NCBI RefSeq assembly: GCF_000478825.2 | Contig: NZ_CP007542.1 | Coordinates: forward strand, 2,542,001 to 2,606,000 | DNA length: 64,000 bases | Origin: Synechocystis sp. PCC 6714 | GTDB lineage: Bacteria > Cyanobacteriota > Cyanobacteriia > Cyanobacteriales > Microcystaceae | Direction: 5' to 3' | The notes under the pieces: model-generated | The model's database searches: none | The model's input: only the letters and a program-made list of their open reading frames with translations | What the model was told of the DNA's origin: nothing | Part shown: one piece after another, positions 29,824 to 42,600 of the stretch | Numbering within the stretch: the stretch's first letter is position 1 | Layout: each line of letters begins with the position of its first letter | Position numbers and translations under genes: made by a program

Positions 29824-30178
29824 CTACGAATCGTTTGTCAGGGGCGACCAATGGCTGAAAAAAAATCCTACCCATCCAAATCAAACAGACCACAAAATAA
29901 CCACTGGTAATTAAGCCGTTGAGATACATTAGGCGAAAAGCGGCCAATTCACCGACCCCTTGCCCTGCCCCCCAAAGTAATAAGTACAATCCCAACCAGC
30001 CTAGGGTGAACTGTAGTGACCGACGGCTGACATGACGGCGTTGCCGAAAAACTTGACCATTGCCCTGCTCCGGCTGGCGCAACTGCCACAGGGACGGTAA
30101 TATGCCCACTACGGGAAGCAGATATAAACAAAGCTGTAGGCGTATCAGTTTCGTGTCGGCAAAACGATCTTCGCTCAC
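29798..30178 (-). CDS. Conserved small membrane protein
   Basis: A 126-residue protein with three or more hydrophobic helices (LIRLQLCLYLLPVVGILPSL, FTLGWLGLYLLLWGAG and SGYFVVCLIWMGRIFF) and a basic loop. The start is a GTG at 30178. No known family is recognised; it looks like a DUF of cyanobacteria. Its end overlaps the convergent secretion ATPase gene by 26 bases. Confidence 0.65.
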   Translation of the reverse strand: MSEDRFADTKLIRLQLCLYLLPVVGILPSLWQLRQPEQGNGQVFRQRRHVSRRSLQFTLGWLGLYLLLWGAGQGVGELAAFRLMYLNGLITSGYFVVCLIWMGRIFFQPLVAPDKRFVVTKDRSPT

Positions 30179-30261
30179 TTTAAATTTCCCATCCTGCTTG
30201 GCGTCCTAGCTTTGCGTTTCTCCTTTCTCCCATTCTCCCATTAACCTTGTTGAATTTTTCC

Positions 30262-30744
30262 ATGGCTCCCACTGCAAACTCTGTAACCCTCTACACCGAT
30301 GGTGCCTGCTCGAGAAACCCTGGCCCTGGAGGCTATGGGGCAGTGATTCTTTACGGTGATGGTCGCCGAGAGGAGTTGTCTGCCGGTTATAAAATGACCA
30401 CCAATAACCGCATGGAAATGATGGGGGCGATCGCCGCTTTAAGTTATTTGGAAGAACCCTCCCAGGTGTTGCTCTACAGCGATTCCCGCTATGTGGTGGA
30501 TGCAATGACTAAGGGCTGGGCCAAGAAATGGCAAGCGCAAGGATGGCAAAGAAACGCCAAGGAAAAGGCTAAAAATCCGGATCTCTGGGAAATAATGTTA
30601 GCCCTATGCAAAAAACACCAGGTCACCTTTCAGTGGGTCAAAGCCCATGCTGGCAATAAAGAAAATGAACGGTGCGATCGCCTAGCGGTGGCGGCCTACC
30701 AAAACAATCCCAGCTTAGTGGATAAGGGCTTTGGCAAGTTCTGA
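30262..30744 (+). CDS. rnhA: Ribonuclease HI
   Basis: Endonuclease that cuts the RNA strand of RNA-DNA hybrids. It has 160 residues from the ATG at 30262 and is of the E. coli type. The catalytic carboxylates are in LYTDGACSRNPGPGGYG, NRMEMMGAI and LLYSDSRYVVD, with the last Asp in NERCDRLA. The basic handle GWAKKWQAQGWQ is present. It converges with rpoC2 across a terminator. Confidence 0.95.
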   Translation: MAPTANSVTLYTDGACSRNPGPGGYGAVILYGDGRREELSAGYKMTTNNRMEMMGAIAALSYLEEPSQVLLYSDSRYVVDAMTKGWAKKWQAQGWQRNAKEKAKNPDLWEIMLALCKKHQVTFQWVKAHAGNKENERCDRLAVAAYQNNPSLVDKGFGKF

Positions 30745-30750
30745 GCCGAA

Positions 30751-30784
30751 CAAAAATAATCCCTCCCCCAATGCTAGGGAAGGG
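30751..30784 (-). terminator. Rho-independent terminator of the rpoB-rpoC2 operon
   Basis: On the minus strand CCCTTCCC and GGGGAGGG form an 8-bp stem (one G-U pair) around a loop of about 8 bases, followed by ATTATTTTTG. It lies about 70 bases beyond the rpoC2 stop. Confidence 0.75.
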
Positions 30785-30855
30785 AAACTTAGCTGAGTGC
30801 TTCAAAGGGAAAGAAAAAATAGATGGTTTAATGACCTGGGGTCAAAGGATTAGTT

Positions 30856-33800
30856 TTAATCCTCGTCATCAAAATCATCGTCATCCATGTCGTCCATTTC
30901 AAAATCATCCTCGTCAGTGTCGTAGGTTTCGGTAAATTCCTCCTCATCCTGACCAAGCTGGTTCCCTGCGTAGGCTCGGGCCCTGGTGTCATCCAAGAGA
31001 TCATCATCGGCTTCAACTTTTTTAGTTTTCACCTTAGTGGCGCTGGCCTTTTTCTTCGCCGTTGGCAATTCCATTGGCTCAATCATATAGCCCTGGATAT
31101 CATCCTGGGTTTCAATTAATCCCAACACCTCCTCATGGCTACTGAAGCCAGTACCCGCAGGAATTAGACGACCAATAATGACGTTTTCCTTTAGTCCCCG
31201 TAGCCAGTCTGACTTGCCTTCGATCGCCGCTTCAGTGAGTACCCGGGTGGTTTCTTGGAAAGAAGCCGCACTGATGAAACTATCCGTGTTTAAAGAAGCC
31301 TTAGTGATACCGAGCAATACGGGGGTATAGCGGGCCGGAGCACTGCCGGTGATGCCCATGGCTTCGTTAACCTGTTCCACTTGGCGTAATTCCACCAGTT
31401 CCCCTGGGAGCATGGTAGTATCTCCCCCATCGTCGATGCGGACCTTAGCGGTCATCTGCCGCACAATTACCTCAATATGTTTGTCGGAAATATCCACCCC
31501 TTGGGATTGATAAACCGTTTGCACTTCGTTGACGAGGAATTTTTGCGCTGCTTGGAGACCTTTCAGGGCTGCTTGGTAACAACCATCCTTATCCACGTAG
31601 TAGTTGAAGAACACATCTAAAATTTCGTGGGGATTGTTGTAACCATCGGTGAGGGCATGGCCCACATCAATGCGTTGACCATCGGTGACCATGGCGTTTT
31701 GCCCCGGTAGGAGGGGATATTCGCTCACGGTGCCGTCATCTTCCAGCACTTTAATGTCCACGCTTTCATCTTCCAGGTATTCCACCTGACAGACCCCAGG
31801 GGCCCGGGCTAGAACGCAGGCTTCTTTGGGTTTACGGGCTTCCAAAAGTTCTTCAATCCGGGGTAAACCCTGAACAATATCCCCGGTCTTGGCCCGCTCA
31901 AACACCAGCAGTACAAGGTTATCGCCCCGTTGCACCAGGTCTCCGTCTTCGATGTGGAGCACTGCCCCAGGGGAAACTCGATAGGGCCGAGCCCGCCGTA
32001 GCACTAACTGATATTTGTCCCCTTTGCCATTGATTTCCAGCACTTTGCCGGACTCTTCCAGTTTGACACCGGGTAGCAATTCCTGACCTGCCACCAGTAG
32101 TTGCCCTGGTTTGACATCGGGGGCACCGGGTAAATCCATCACCAGGCGATCGGCTTCCCGCTCCAGCAGTACCCGACGAATGGATTCTTGCCCTTCTTTA
32201 ATACCCCGGACAATACCGGCCTCCTTACATTGGATTTCAGTGCGGGCCACCACCGCCCCTGGGGGAATTTGATCCCCATCCTGCACCAGTAGGCGGGTTT
32301 TGGACGCTCCACCGAGGGGATCAGATTCTTGATCCCGGCGCAGTACCAAGGATTCCAAAATCACCAACTGTAGACGCTGGCAATCTTCCTCTTCATCGTC
32401 CTGGAGTTCAATGTCGGCGGAAAGGTGGGAAATACCTTCACTACCGCTACCGTAAATCTCAAGTACTAGTTGAGTGCTGAGCAGGGGGGCCCCTTCCACG
32501 GATTTCACCCGATCGCCATCTTTGTAGAACAGACGCTGAACGGAACGTAACTCAATGTGGCGACCCCCTTCTTCGTTTTGGGAACCCTGGGAGGGAGCGG
32601 CGGGTTCATCAAACACCTTGTACTCTTCCACTGGCCGGAGGAGCAAACCATTGCCTTCGGGACTTTCAATCCATTCCGCTTGGCTGAGGGTGCTAACGGT
32701 GACACCGGGAAATACATCTTGTCCTGGCTGGAGCAATTGGCCGCTTTCGATTTTCACCGAACCGGGGTCCACATCTTGGTAGAAATCCCCTGGCTTGATG
32801 ATAATTTCCCGCAGAATATCATTTTTCTGTACCACTTCGACGATGCCGCTGGATTGGCAGAAAATGTCCTTGACCACCTCCGTGCCTGCTTCCACATACT
32901 GGCCGTCTTCCACAATTAACAGGGAAATGTCTTTGTTAATTTCGTGGGTTTCTTCTGGAATCCAGAGCAGGGTGCCTCCCTTGGTGACTTCGTAGCCCTG
33001 TTTGCGGCCCCCCTTGGCCACTTCCACTCCGGCGTAGCGAATCATGCCTCCGGTGGTGGTGCGGTATCGGTCATCAATCAATTCCGCCACAATGCTGTGG
33101 TTCTGCACCTTGGTACCGGGAGCGGCCTTGAGCAGGAACCGTTGCTTATCGGCAGTGTAGATGACGTATTGTTCCCGGCCACCACTGCTTTCTAGCTTGA
33201 CCTGGGCCTGGTCTAGCAAGACGGAAGCGGTGATGATTTCAATTTCTCGGTTACTCACTAGGCGTACCACCCCACCATCGTTGGTGACCAGCTTGGTTTC
33301 GGCCATGATGCTACCGACTTCCACCTGCTCGTCATTTTTAACCACTGGCTCCGCCCCAGGAGGTAGGTTATACACTTCCCCGGATAGAATCCACACCAGT
33401 CCCCCCCGTTGGGCAATGCGGGTGGTATTACCCTGGCGATCGGTTTTTTCCTCCGGCACTAGGCGATCAAATAACACTTCCCCAGCCAAGTCCCCGGCCA
33501 CGTCTTTGGTAGCCCGCTCCGTGGAACGTTGGGTTTTAGAAAGGGAAATTTCCGTCATTAATTGTCCCGCGGTCACTGTCTGCCCATCCTGTACAAACAG
33601 TAGGGAACCGGGGGTAAGGGAATAGGTTTGGGTGGCGGCTTTTTTACCTTCCCCTTTCCAAATTAGATCCCCAGCAATTTCCACCTGCTCCGCATCTTCA
33701 CCGTGGCGGGTACGGACTTTGCGGGTGTTGAGTCCTTTACCCCATTTGACGGTGCCATTGTCCGGAGCTTTTTCCTGGCGAGCCACTTCCCCGGTGAATA

Positions 33801-34812
33801 CCCCCCCAGTGTGGAAGGTCCGCATGGTTAACTGAGTGCCGGGCTCCCCAATGGATTGGGCGGCAATGATACCCACCGCTTCTCCTAAATCAACTTTGTG
33901 ACCGTGGGCTAAGCTCCAGCCGTAGCAGTTCTGGCAAACGGACCGGGCCGCTTCACAGGTCAACGGCGATCGGACATAAACCTCATCGGTAACGGCGGCA
34001 ATACGGTTAGCCAACGCTTCATCAATTTCATCATTGCGTTTGGCAATGATTTCCCCATCAGGACTCACCACATCCTTGGCCAGCAAACGACCAAACAGGC
34101 GATCGGCCAGGCTAATTTTTACCTGGTCCCCGTCGGTCATCGCTGTGACCCGCAGACTGCGTTCCGTACCACAGTCCTGTTCCCGCACAATCACATCCTG
34201 GGAAACATCTACCAAACGACGGGTAAGGTAACCGGAGTCCGCCGTCCGCAGAGCCGTATCCACCAGACCCTTACGGGCACCGTAGGAAGAAATTACGTAT
34301 TCGGTAACGGTCAGCCCCTCCCGAAAATTGGTTTTAATGGGTAAGTCAATAATCTCCCCTTGGGGATCCGCCATCAACCCCCGCATCCCCACCAATTGCC
34401 TCACCTGGCTCATGTTCCCCCGGGCACCGGAGAAAGCCATCATATACACGGAGTTGAGGGGATCGGTTTTGCGGAAGTTAACCACCACCTGGTCTTTCAA
34501 CTCTTCCGAAGTGCTATTCCAGGTATCAATTACCTTTTGGAATCGTTCCACCTCGGTGATTTCCCCCCGGGCATACCGCTCTTCGGTGATACGAATTTCC
34601 TTTTCCGCCGCCTCCAGCATCTGTTTCTTTTCCGGAGGGATGGTCAGGTCATCGACGCTGATGGAAACCCCTGCCTTAGTGGCAAAGCGAAAACCTAATT
34701 CCTTCAGTTCATCGGCCAACTGCGAACACCGGGCGGAACCGTAACGACGATAGGCAAGGGCAATGAGTTTTTTAAGACGGCCTTTGTCGATGGTGTAGTT
34801 ATAAAACGTCAT
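30856..34812 (-). CDS. rpoC2: RNA polymerase beta'' subunit (RpoC2)
   Basis: C-terminal half of the beta' subunit, split in cyanobacteria. It has 1318 residues. The N-terminus carries [19 protein letters not shown] and the second zinc site ([19 protein letters not shown]). The trigger-loop region is [13 protein letters not shown]. The large central block is the cyanobacterial/plastid insertion in the trigger loop made of repeated sandwich-barrel hybrid modules. The extreme C-terminus is acidic, ending in Asp repeats. It follows rpoB by 107 bases; rpoC1 is not between them. Confidence 0.98.
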   Translation of the reverse strand: MTFYNYTIDKGRLKKLIALAYRRYGSARCSQLADELKELGFRFATKAGVSISVDDLTIPPEKKQMLEAAEKEIRITEERYARGEITEVERFQKVIDTWNSTSEELKDQVVVNFRKTDPLNSVYMMAFSGARGNMSQVRQLVGMRGLMADPQGEIIDLPIKTNFREGLTVTEYVISSYGARKGLVDTALRTADSGYLTRRLVDVSQDVIVREQDCGTERSLRVTAMTDGDQVKISLADRLFGRLLAKDVVSPDGEIIAKRNDEIDEALANRIAAVTDEVYVRSPLTCEAARSVCQNCYGWSLAHGHKVDLGEAVGIIAAQSIGEPGTQLTMRTFHTGGVFTGEVARQEKAPDNGTVKWGKGLNTRKVRTRHGEDAEQVEIAGDLIWKGEGKKAATQTYSLTPGSLLFVQDGQTVTAGQLMTEISLSKTQRSTERATKDVAGDLAGEVLFDRLVPEEKTDRQGNTTRIAQRGGLVWILSGEVYNLPPGAEPVVKNDEQVEVGSIMAETKLVTNDGGVVRLVSNREIEIITASVLLDQAQVKLESSGGREQYVIYTADKQRFLLKAAPGTKVQNHSIVAELIDDRYRTTTGGMIRYAGVEVAKGGRKQGYEVTKGGTLLWIPEETHEINKDISLLIVEDGQYVEAGTEVVKDIFCQSSGIVEVVQKNDILREIIIKPGDFYQDVDPGSVKIESGQLLQPGQDVFPGVTVSTLSQAEWIESPEGNGLLLRPVEEYKVFDEPAAPSQGSQNEEGGRHIELRSVQRLFYKDGDRVKSVEGAPLLSTQLVLEIYGSGSEGISHLSADIELQDDEEEDCQRLQLVILESLVLRRDQESDPLGGASKTRLLVQDGDQIPPGAVVARTEIQCKEAGIVRGIKEGQESIRRVLLEREADRLVMDLPGAPDVKPGQLLVAGQELLPGVKLEESGKVLEINGKGDKYQLVLRRARPYRVSPGAVLHIEDGDLVQRGDNLVLLVFERAKTGDIVQGLPRIEELLEARKPKEACVLARAPGVCQVEYLEDESVDIKVLEDDGTVSEYPLLPGQNAMVTDGQRIDVGHALTDGYNNPHEILDVFFNYYVDKDGCYQAALKGLQAAQKFLVNEVQTVYQSQGVDISDKHIEVIVRQMTAKVRIDDGGDTTMLPGELVELRQVEQVNEAMGITGSAPARYTPVLLGITKASLNTDSFISAASFQETTRVLTEAAIEGKSDWLRGLKENVIIGRLIPAGTGFSSHEEVLGLIETQDDIQGYMIEPMELPTAKKKASATKVKTKKVEADDDLLDDTRARAYAGNQLGQDEEEFTETYDTDEDDFEMDDMDDDDFDDED

Positions 34813-34919
34813 AACGCTCCAAGATTGAGATTAGGGGGCAAGGCAATTAAGAGGGCAGGAGGATTAGACCCTAGGCGATCGCCATCCTCCAGGGAAACGA
34901 AGCTAAGGCACCGGGAAAA

Positions 34920-37900
34920 CTACACTTCCTCCTCTTCCAAATCCTCCTCAGTGTGGAGGGATTCATAGGTGGGGCGGTTAGGGGCCCGGCGCTGGCTATC
35001 AATCATCAAATCCACCTCTGCGTCGGCACTTTCCCCGTCTTCGGACAACTGCACCTTGTGAGCTGCAATGTCCAAACCAAGGGACTGGAGTTCCCGCATT
35101 AGCACCTTGAAGGATTCCGGGGTGCCGGGGCGGGGAATACTCTTACCTTTGACAATGGCATTGAGGGCTTCATTGCGGCCTTGCATATCATCGGATTTAA
35201 CGGTGAGTAATTCCTGCAAAATGTACGCGGCGCCATAGGCTTCCAAGGCCCACACTTCCATTTCTCCAAACCGTTGCCCCCCCTGTTGGGCTTTACCCCC
35301 CAAAGGCTGTTGGGTAACAAGGGAATAGGGCCCAGTGGAGCGGGCATGGATCTTATCGTCCACCAAATGTACTAGTTTGAGCATGTAAGCTTGGCCCACC
35401 GTAATGGGTCGGTCAAAGGGCTCTCCAGTACGACCATCAAACACCTGGATTTTGCCGGGATGGTCTTGGTTAAATACCCAGTCTTTGTTGGGGCGTTGGG
35501 ATGCTTCCTCTAGCAAGCCATGGACTGTGTCCCGAGATGCTTCTTCCCCGTACATCTCATCAAAGGGGGTAATTTTGAAGCGCACACCCAGGTTTTCCCC
35601 AGCCCAACCCAGCAAACATTCAAACACCTGGCCCACGTTCATCCGGGAAGGAACCCCCAGGGGATTGAGGGCAATGTCAATGGGGCGACCATCTGGGAGA
35701 TAGGGCATATCTTCAATGGGCAAAATGCGGGAAATAATCCCTTTATTCCCGTGGCGACCGGCCATTTTGTCTCCCACTTGGATTTTGCGTTTCTGAGCAA
35801 CGTAGATCCGCACAACCATATTAGCGCCGGGGGGCAGTTCATCCCCTTTCTCCCGGGTGAAGACCCGTACATCCACCACCCGACCTTTTTCACCGTTGGG
35901 CACCCGCAGGGAATTATCCCGCACATCTCGGGCTTTCTCGCCGAAAATGGCCCGCAGGAGTTTTTCCTCTGGGGGCTGGTCTGCTTCCCCTTTGGGAGTT
36001 ACTTTGCCCACCAGAATGTCACCGGATTCCACCCAAGCACCGATGCGGATGATACCGTTTTCGTCCAAATTACGCAGGGCATCTTCCCCGACATTGGGAA
36101 TTTCCCGGGTGATTTCTTCGGGCCCTAGTTTGGTCTGGCGAGCCTCAATTTCAAACTTTTCGATGTGGATACTAGTGTAAACGTCGTCATAGACTAGCCG
36201 TTCACTGATGAGAATGGCGTCCTCGTAGTTATAGCCTTCCCAGGGCATATAGGCCACAAGGATGTTTTGTCCCAGGGCTAACTCTCCCCCTTCCGTAGCA
36301 GAACCGTCCGCCAGCACCTGTCCTGGCACCACATCTTCCCCGGCATAGACTAGGGGACGCTGATTTAAACAGGTGTCTTGGTTAGAGCGCTGATATTTCT
36401 GGATCGGGTAAACGATTTCTTCCCCTTTTTCCTCTGGATTGTCGGGGGAGTGGGGTTGCACCCGAATTTCCGTGGCATCCACATAGGTGACAATGCCATG
36501 GGTGCGGGAAACAATCACCATACCTGAGTCGCGAGCAGCCTGGGCTTCCAAACCTGTACCCACCAACGGCCTTTCGGGGCGCAACAGGGGCACCGCTTGG
36601 CGTTGCATGTTGGATCCCATCAGGGCCCGGTTAGCATCATCGTGCTCCAGGAAGGGAATCATGGAGGTGGCAACGGAAATAATTTGCACCGGAGACACGG
36701 CAACATAGTCTACCTGTTCTGGGCTGGTAGTGGAAAATTCCTGGCGGTAGCGAATAGGTACTGATTCGCCAATGATGTTCCCCTCTTCGTCGGTGGGAAT
36801 GTCCCCGGGGGCTACCCGCATGTCATCTTCTTCATCGGCGGTGAGGTAAACAGGGTCTAAATCCTTCCTGACTCGACCACTTTCCACTCGAAAATAGGGA
36901 GTTTCAATGAAACCGTAATCATTGACCCGGGCACAGGTGGCCAAGGAGCCGATTAAACCGGCGTTGGGGCCTTCTGGCGTTTCCACTGGGCAAATGCGGC
37001 CGTGGTGGGAAGGGTGAATATCCCGCACCGCAAAGCCAGCCCGCTCCCGAGTTAGACCTCCAGGGCCGAGGGCAGAAATACGACGTTTATGGGTCAACTC
37101 CGCCAGGGGATTGGTTTGGTCCATGAACTGGGAAAGTTGAGAGGAACCAAAGAACTCCTTAATAGCTGCCACCAGAGGCTTGGGGTTCACCAGGGAGGCG
37201 GGGGTAAGAGCATCGGACTCACTAACGGTCATGCGCTCCCGAATAATCCGCTCCAGGCGGTTCAAGCCTACCCGGATTTGGTTCTGCAACAGTTCCCCTA
37301 CGGACCGTACCCTACGATTACCCAAGTGGTCGATGTCGTCGGTGGTACCTACATCGAATTCCAAATTGATTAGATAGTTAATGGCGGCGAGGATATCTTG
37401 GGGGGTCAGTACCCGGGTGGTATCCGCTTCGTTGAGCCGTAGTTTTTTGTTAAGTTTGTAGCGCCCGACCCGACCGAGGTCATAACGTTCGGGGTCAAAG
37501 AAACGGGATTCGAGTAACTGTTGGCCGCCACTAACAGTGGGGGGTTCACCGGGACGGAGTTTTTTGTATAGTTCCACCAAGGCTTCTTCTTCTGTGGGAT
37601 TCCCTTCCTTGTCTAGGGTTTTTTGGTAAAACTCCGGATGGCTGAGGGAGTCGAGAATTTCGTTATCGCTCAGACCGATCGCCTTGAGGAGGACCTGGGC
37701 GGATAGCTTACGGGTTTTATCAATGCGGACGTAGACCAAGCCGTTTTTGTCGGTTTCAAACTTGAGCCAGGCTCCCCGGTTGGGAATGAGGGAAGCGGAG
37801 TAGGTACGACGGCCGTTTTTGTCTAATTCTTTTTTGTAGTAAACCCCCGGTGATCGCACAATTTGGTTGACGATGACCCGCTCGGCACCGTTGATAATAA

Positions 37901-38228
37901 AGGTTCCCCGTTCCGTCATCAGGGGGAGATCGCCGATGAAGACTTCCTGCTCCTTAATTTCTCCAGTTTCCTTGTTGATTAAACGGGTGGGCACATACAT
38001 TTGCACCGAGTAGCTTGCATCCCGTCGTTTCGATTCGTCAACGTCGTACTTGGGTTGTTTGAGCTTGTAATCTTTGCCCAAAAAATGGAGTTCTAACTTG
38101 CCTGTGTAGTCAGAAATGGGGGAAAAACTATTCAATTCCTCGATTAAACCTTCCTCCAAAAACCAGTGGAAACTAGCGTGTTGGATTTCGATTAAATCGG
38201 GCAACATCGTGGTGGCAAGGTTAGTCAT
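34920..38228 (-). CDS. rpoB: RNA polymerase beta subunit
   Basis: Catalytic beta subunit of 1102 residues, the usual cyanobacterial length. Motifs include the rifampicin-region sequence [20 protein letters not shown] with [12 protein letters not shown], the catalytic DAILISERL region, [15 protein letters not shown] and the C-terminal [20 protein letters not shown]. The tail is acidic. Start at the ATG 38228; a second Met at residue 8 is possible. It is downstream of rpsT and tatD. Confidence 0.98.
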   Translation of the reverse strand: MTNLATTMLPDLIEIQHASFHWFLEEGLIEELNSFSPISDYTGKLELHFLGKDYKLKQPKYDVDESKRRDASYSVQMYVPTRLINKETGEIKEQEVFIGDLPLMTERGTFIINGAERVIVNQIVRSPGVYYKKELDKNGRRTYSASLIPNRGAWLKFETDKNGLVYVRIDKTRKLSAQVLLKAIGLSDNEILDSLSHPEFYQKTLDKEGNPTEEEALVELYKKLRPGEPPTVSGGQQLLESRFFDPERYDLGRVGRYKLNKKLRLNEADTTRVLTPQDILAAINYLINLEFDVGTTDDIDHLGNRRVRSVGELLQNQIRVGLNRLERIIRERMTVSESDALTPASLVNPKPLVAAIKEFFGSSQLSQFMDQTNPLAELTHKRRISALGPGGLTRERAGFAVRDIHPSHHGRICPVETPEGPNAGLIGSLATCARVNDYGFIETPYFRVESGRVRKDLDPVYLTADEEDDMRVAPGDIPTDEEGNIIGESVPIRYRQEFSTTSPEQVDYVAVSPVQIISVATSMIPFLEHDDANRALMGSNMQRQAVPLLRPERPLVGTGLEAQAARDSGMVIVSRTHGIVTYVDATEIRVQPHSPDNPEEKGEEIVYPIQKYQRSNQDTCLNQRPLVYAGEDVVPGQVLADGSATEGGELALGQNILVAYMPWEGYNYEDAILISERLVYDDVYTSIHIEKFEIEARQTKLGPEEITREIPNVGEDALRNLDENGIIRIGAWVESGDILVGKVTPKGEADQPPEEKLLRAIFGEKARDVRDNSLRVPNGEKGRVVDVRVFTREKGDELPPGANMVVRIYVAQKRKIQVGDKMAGRHGNKGIISRILPIEDMPYLPDGRPIDIALNPLGVPSRMNVGQVFECLLGWAGENLGVRFKITPFDEMYGEEASRDTVHGLLEEASQRPNKDWVFNQDHPGKIQVFDGRTGEPFDRPITVGQAYMLKLVHLVDDKIHARSTGPYSLVTQQPLGGKAQQGGQRFGEMEVWALEAYGAAYILQELLTVKSDDMQGRNEALNAIVKGKSIPRPGTPESFKVLMRELQSLGLDIAAHKVQLSEDGESADAEVDLMIDSQRRAPNRPTYESLHTEEDLEEEEV

Positions 38229-38311
38229 GGTGGCTCAGAAGTCTCCGAAAAATTGCGATGGTTGGAATCAAGGGGCCAGGGGAAGTTCACTGGAGAGGAG
38301 ATGCCCTCAGC

Positions 38312-39097
38312 CTAGGCGGGAACCGGCAGTTTAAACAGGTTACGGGCATTGGCGGTGGTTTGCTCGGCAAGGGTTTCTAGGGATATATGGCGCAGGGCCG
38401 CGATCGCCTCGGCCACGTGGCGCACAAAGGCGGGTTCGTTGCGCTTACCCCGTTTAGGCACCGGGGCCAAAAAGGGACAATCGGTTTCCACCAATAGGCG
38501 ATCAAGGGGAACCATCTGGGCACTGGCTTGGATGCCCTCGGCCTTTTTGAAGGTGACTGTGCCGCTAAAACTGATGTAAAACCCTAGGTCTAAAAACCAT
38601 TGGGTTTCCTCTGGATTGCCCCCCCAGCAGTGCATCACGCCGCCCACGGGGCCCTGTTCCTGTTGAAATTCCGTTAGCACCTGGCGCATGGTGTCAGCGG
38701 CATCCCGGCAATGGATAATCACCGGTTTGGCCAATTCCCTGGCGATCGCCAATTGGGCCTGGAAAACTTCAATCTGGTGGCCACGGTTATCAGCTTTGAA
38801 AAAATCTAAGCCCATCTCACCAATGGCCACCACCCGGGGGTCAGCCTTGGCGTAGGCGAGAATTTGTTCCGCCGTATTCCCTTGCCAGTCGGCAGCATCC
38901 AGGGGATGGAGTCCCACTGCGAAAAATAGTTCCGGGAAACGATCGGCTAGGGCTTGAATTTGGCCAAACTCCTCGGGTTTAACACAGGAATGAACCAACT
39001 GCACCACCCCCGCCTGCTGCCAGCGATGTTGTAATTGGTCTAAGTCCGCCGCAAAAACGTCAAAGTTAATGTGGACGTGGGTATCAACTAGGTGCAT
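38312..39097 (-). CDS. tatD: TatD-family deoxyribonuclease
   Basis: Metal-dependent hydrolase of 261 residues. It has the N-terminal HxH metal site in DTHVHINFD, the bridging Glu in EMGLDFF, HCRDA and HCWGG, and the final Asp in ETDCPFLAP. TatD enzymes are 3'-5' DNases with roles in DNA repair and decay. ATG at 39097 preferred to TTG at 39109. It lies between rpsT and rpoB, the usual cyanobacterial order. Confidence 0.93.
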   Translation of the reverse strand: MHLVDTHVHINFDVFAADLDQLQHRWQQAGVVQLVHSCVKPEEFGQIQALADRFPELFFAVGLHPLDAADWQGNTAEQILAYAKADPRVVAIGEMGLDFFKADNRGHQIEVFQAQLAIARELAKPVIIHCRDAADTMRQVLTEFQQEQGPVGGVMHCWGGNPEETQWFLDLGFYISFSGTVTFKKAEGIQASAQMVPLDRLLVETDCPFLAPVPKRGKRNEPAFVRHVAEAIAALRHISLETLAEQTTANARNLFKLPVPA

Positions 39098-39247
39098 GGT
39101 TTCTCCCAATGCCGCGGGCGATCGCGCAAATAACCAAAAGTCAAAGGTTGTCCCCAGCTAAAACCGTGGTTTGTCAATCAATTTGCTAAATGCTAAATCT
39201 ATCTACCAAGTACCATCAAACTCCTCTAGGGAGAAGATGATTATGGT

Positions 39248-39544
39248 TTAGGCCGCGGCGGGTAGGGCCTTCTGGAGGGCTTTGGCCAGGCGAGCCTTTT
39301 TGCGGGCAGCATTGTTTTTGTGGATTACTTTACACTTCACCGCCTTATCAATTTTGCTAAAAGCGGCGGCCATGCTGGTGTTAATGGTCTCTAGACTTTC
39401 GGGATTGGGGTCCTGGGCGTAGGCCTCCACCGATTGAAAAGTTTTTTTCATCAGGGTTTTGATGGCCGACTTATAGCTTTTGTTTTGGAGTCGGTTGCGT
39501 TCAGCAATTTCGATTCGCTTTAGGGCAGACTTAATATTAGCCAC
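39248..39544 (-). CDS. rpsT: 30S ribosomal protein S20
   Basis: 98 residues, strongly basic and helical, with the family core [20 protein letters not shown] at the start and [19 protein letters not shown] at the end. It binds 16S rRNA early in 30S assembly. First gene of the tatD-rpoB-rpoC2 run. Confidence 0.96.
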   Translation of the reverse strand: MANIKSALKRIEIAERNRLQNKSYKSAIKTLMKKTFQSVEAYAQDPNPESLETINTSMAAAFSKIDKAVKCKVIHKNNAARKKARLAKALQKALPAAA

Positions 39545-39640
39545 GGTTGCTCTCTAGGTACGTAACTGTAAAAGAAGGTTAGATTCACAAAGATCAGAAT
39601 TGTCATTCTAACAGTTTGGGGACACCGCGACAACGCTGGG

Positions 39641-42600
39641 TCAATCGTGCCAGAGGGGTAAATCCACCTCAAAGCAACTGCCTTGGCCTAGCTCACTGGT
39701 GATGGCGATCGCCCCACCGTGGAGTTCCACTGATTTTTTAACAATGGACAGCCCCAGACCCGTGCCGGGAATACTACCAACATTTTTTGCCCGGAAAAAA
39801 CTATCAAACAAGTTAGGCATTTCTTCAGCATCAATGCCAATACCATAGTCCCGGACGGAAAAAACACCACTATTACCCCGGCGTTGGCAATGGAATTCCA
39901 CCGGGGCACCATGGGGAGAATATTTGATGGCATTGCTGAGTAGGTTGGTCAGAATTCGCCTTAATAGTTTGGGGTCAAAAGCGACGATTTCCTCGGCACT
40001 AAAGCCATCATAGCTGAATTGGAGATGGTGATGTTCGGTGCTACTTTGCAGTTCATCCGTGATATTGCGACAGAATTGGATCAAATTTTGGGGGTGGGGA
40101 GCAAATTCAAGGTAGTTGGCTTCGGCCCGGTTGATGGTAAGCACGTCATCCAACAGTTGCACCATATGTTTGACACTTTCTTCGATGCGCCCTAGGTGTT
40201 CATCGAGTTTCCGGTTCTCCAGCCTTGGCCAATATTTTTTCAGAATGCCGGTGGATGAGCTGATAATGGCTAAGGGAGTGCGAAATTCATGGGAAGTCGT
40301 GGAAATAAAGCGAGAACGTAACTCTCCCAAGTCTTTTTCCGCTTCTAGGGCAGACAAAATACGTTTCTCGGCATTTTTGATATGGGTAATGTCGTGGGCA
40401 ATGGCCACTAAGCTAGAGGAATGTTGGCCATCGGCGTCCTGTAGAAGAAAAACGGAAGCGGTAACGGGAATTTCTCGACCAGTTTGGCAATCTTGGAAGC
40501 TAAATTCCCCTTCCCAAGCACCGGAACGGAATACCTGGGGGATAATTTCTTCTTGCCAAAAATTGAGATATTCAGGGCTGAGATAGGTTGTCAGAAGGGT
40601 TGATGGGGCAGTCTCCAGATTTTCTAGGCCGATCAGGGATTGTCCCGCTTGGTTGAGAAAAGTAATTTTTTGCTTCAGGTCAGTGATCACGATTAGCTCA
40701 GTACTATTTTTGACCACAAAATCCAGGTTTTCCTTTTCCTGTTCGATTTGTTTTTGCCGTCGCAAATCACTGATTACCCCCACTAAACCATCTAAGTTAC
40801 CTTGGTCATCCCTCAGGGCCGTAATGGAGATATGTACCGGTAGCCGATCGCCACTTTTGGTGATGTAGGTCCATTCCTTTTCATAGACGCCCCATTGGAT
40901 GGCGGGAAGGGCAAACATGTCGATGGAATTGGGTTCTAGGGATTGCCCTAGCTGTTGGGAAAGTTGGGAGGCTTGCCTTGCCATTTCTTCAAAATCGTGG
41001 AAAATTAACGGGGTTTGTTTACCGATGAGCTCCGACGCTGCATAACCTAAAATTTCCTCTGCCGTGCGGTTGAAAGTGCTGATTAACCCCCTACTGTCTG
41101 TGGAAATAATCATGTAGTTGGCCACATCAAAAATTCCCTTCTGCAGTTGGTTAACTTCCAAAAGTTTTTGCTCCGCCCTTTGCCTTTCTGATAGTTCTTC
41201 CTGTAGGCGCTCGTACAGTAATGATTGTTGAATGGCGATCGCCAACTGGTTGCCGAGGCTTTGCATTAACTGGATTTCCGCTGCTTGCCAGGGGCGGGGA
41301 GCAGAGCATTGGTGCACAATTAAGAGACCCCAGAGGCGATGGTCAAAGACAATGGGAGCCACTATTCTGGACTTGGATTCCGCCACGGTGAAACAGTTGG
41401 TCGCACAGGTGGCGGCGCAGTCTGGTAAGCGCTCAGTGGAAGCGTAGATGTAACCATTGAGGTAGCGTTGGTAGCACTCCACCGGGAAACTTTCTGGGTC
41501 TAGATCCATGGCCATCACCGAAGGATGGCCGCCAGTGACGGATTCGGCGACGGTGGTACCTAGGCCATTTTCCTGGATGCGATAAATCAAAACTCGGTCA
41601 GCTCGGATGGTGCGGCGTACTTCCGTCACAGTGGTGCGGAGAATCGTCTCTAGCTTGAGAGATTCGCGGATCCTTTGGCTGATCAGGGATAAAAGTTTTT
41701 CCTGTTGGGCCTGACTACGCAGGGTTTTTTCCGCCCGTTTGAGGTCTTCAATGTCCGTACTACTAGCTAGCCAGCCACTGATGCCGCCGAAATTATCTTC
41801 GAGGGGCAAGACCTGAAATAATTGCCAACGGTATTCTCCATCATTCCTCCGCAGACGGCATTCCAGTTGAAAAAATTTTCCCCCAGCCAGCCCATCCTGC
41901 CATTGTTTTTGCGCCATCTCCCGTTGTTCCGGTGCGAGGAACTGTTGCCAAGTATTGCCCAAAATTTGTTTACCCCGCCGGCCGAAATAGGTCAGGGTCC
42001 GCTTATTGCACTCCCACACCTGACCCTCCGGAGATAGTCGCCAGACTAAATTAGGCAAAGCTTCTAGCAAGCCGCGGTATCCCCGTTCACTTTCCCGCAA
42101 CTGTCTCAATACCCGTTGGCGATCGGTCACATCCCGCACCGTTACCAGGCGGCAATCTTCCCCCTGCCAGTGGATAGGCACCGCCTTAATTTCCCCTACC
42201 CCTTCCTCTTCTGGGGAAACATTAATGCCAATTTCCGCCTGACTCTGGCTAGATAAACCCAATTGGGAATGCAAAAACTCTTCCTTACTCAGACCAAACA
42301 TCCGGCAGGCCATGGGATTGGCATAGATTACCTTATCATCATGGTCCAGAATAACAATGCCATCAGCAATGGTATTGACCAAGGTTTGTAGTTGTTTTTC
42401 CCTTGCCTGGAGTGCCGCTTCGGCCCTTTTGCCATGGCTGATGTCTTGGGCAATGCATAGAATCTTACTAGTTTTGCCGGTGCCATCGATTTCAAAAGCA
42501 GAAATTTCCACTGTGAAATAATGCACCGATCGCCTAGTATCGGTAAATTCAAAATGAAATTCCTTTTTCTCATGGGCCTGGAGTTCCACCAGGTTTTGCT

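Noticed and set aside
35520-36128. 202-residue frame antisense to rpoB
   Set aside because: It lies fully inside rpoB, has no family motif and no ribosome binding site.
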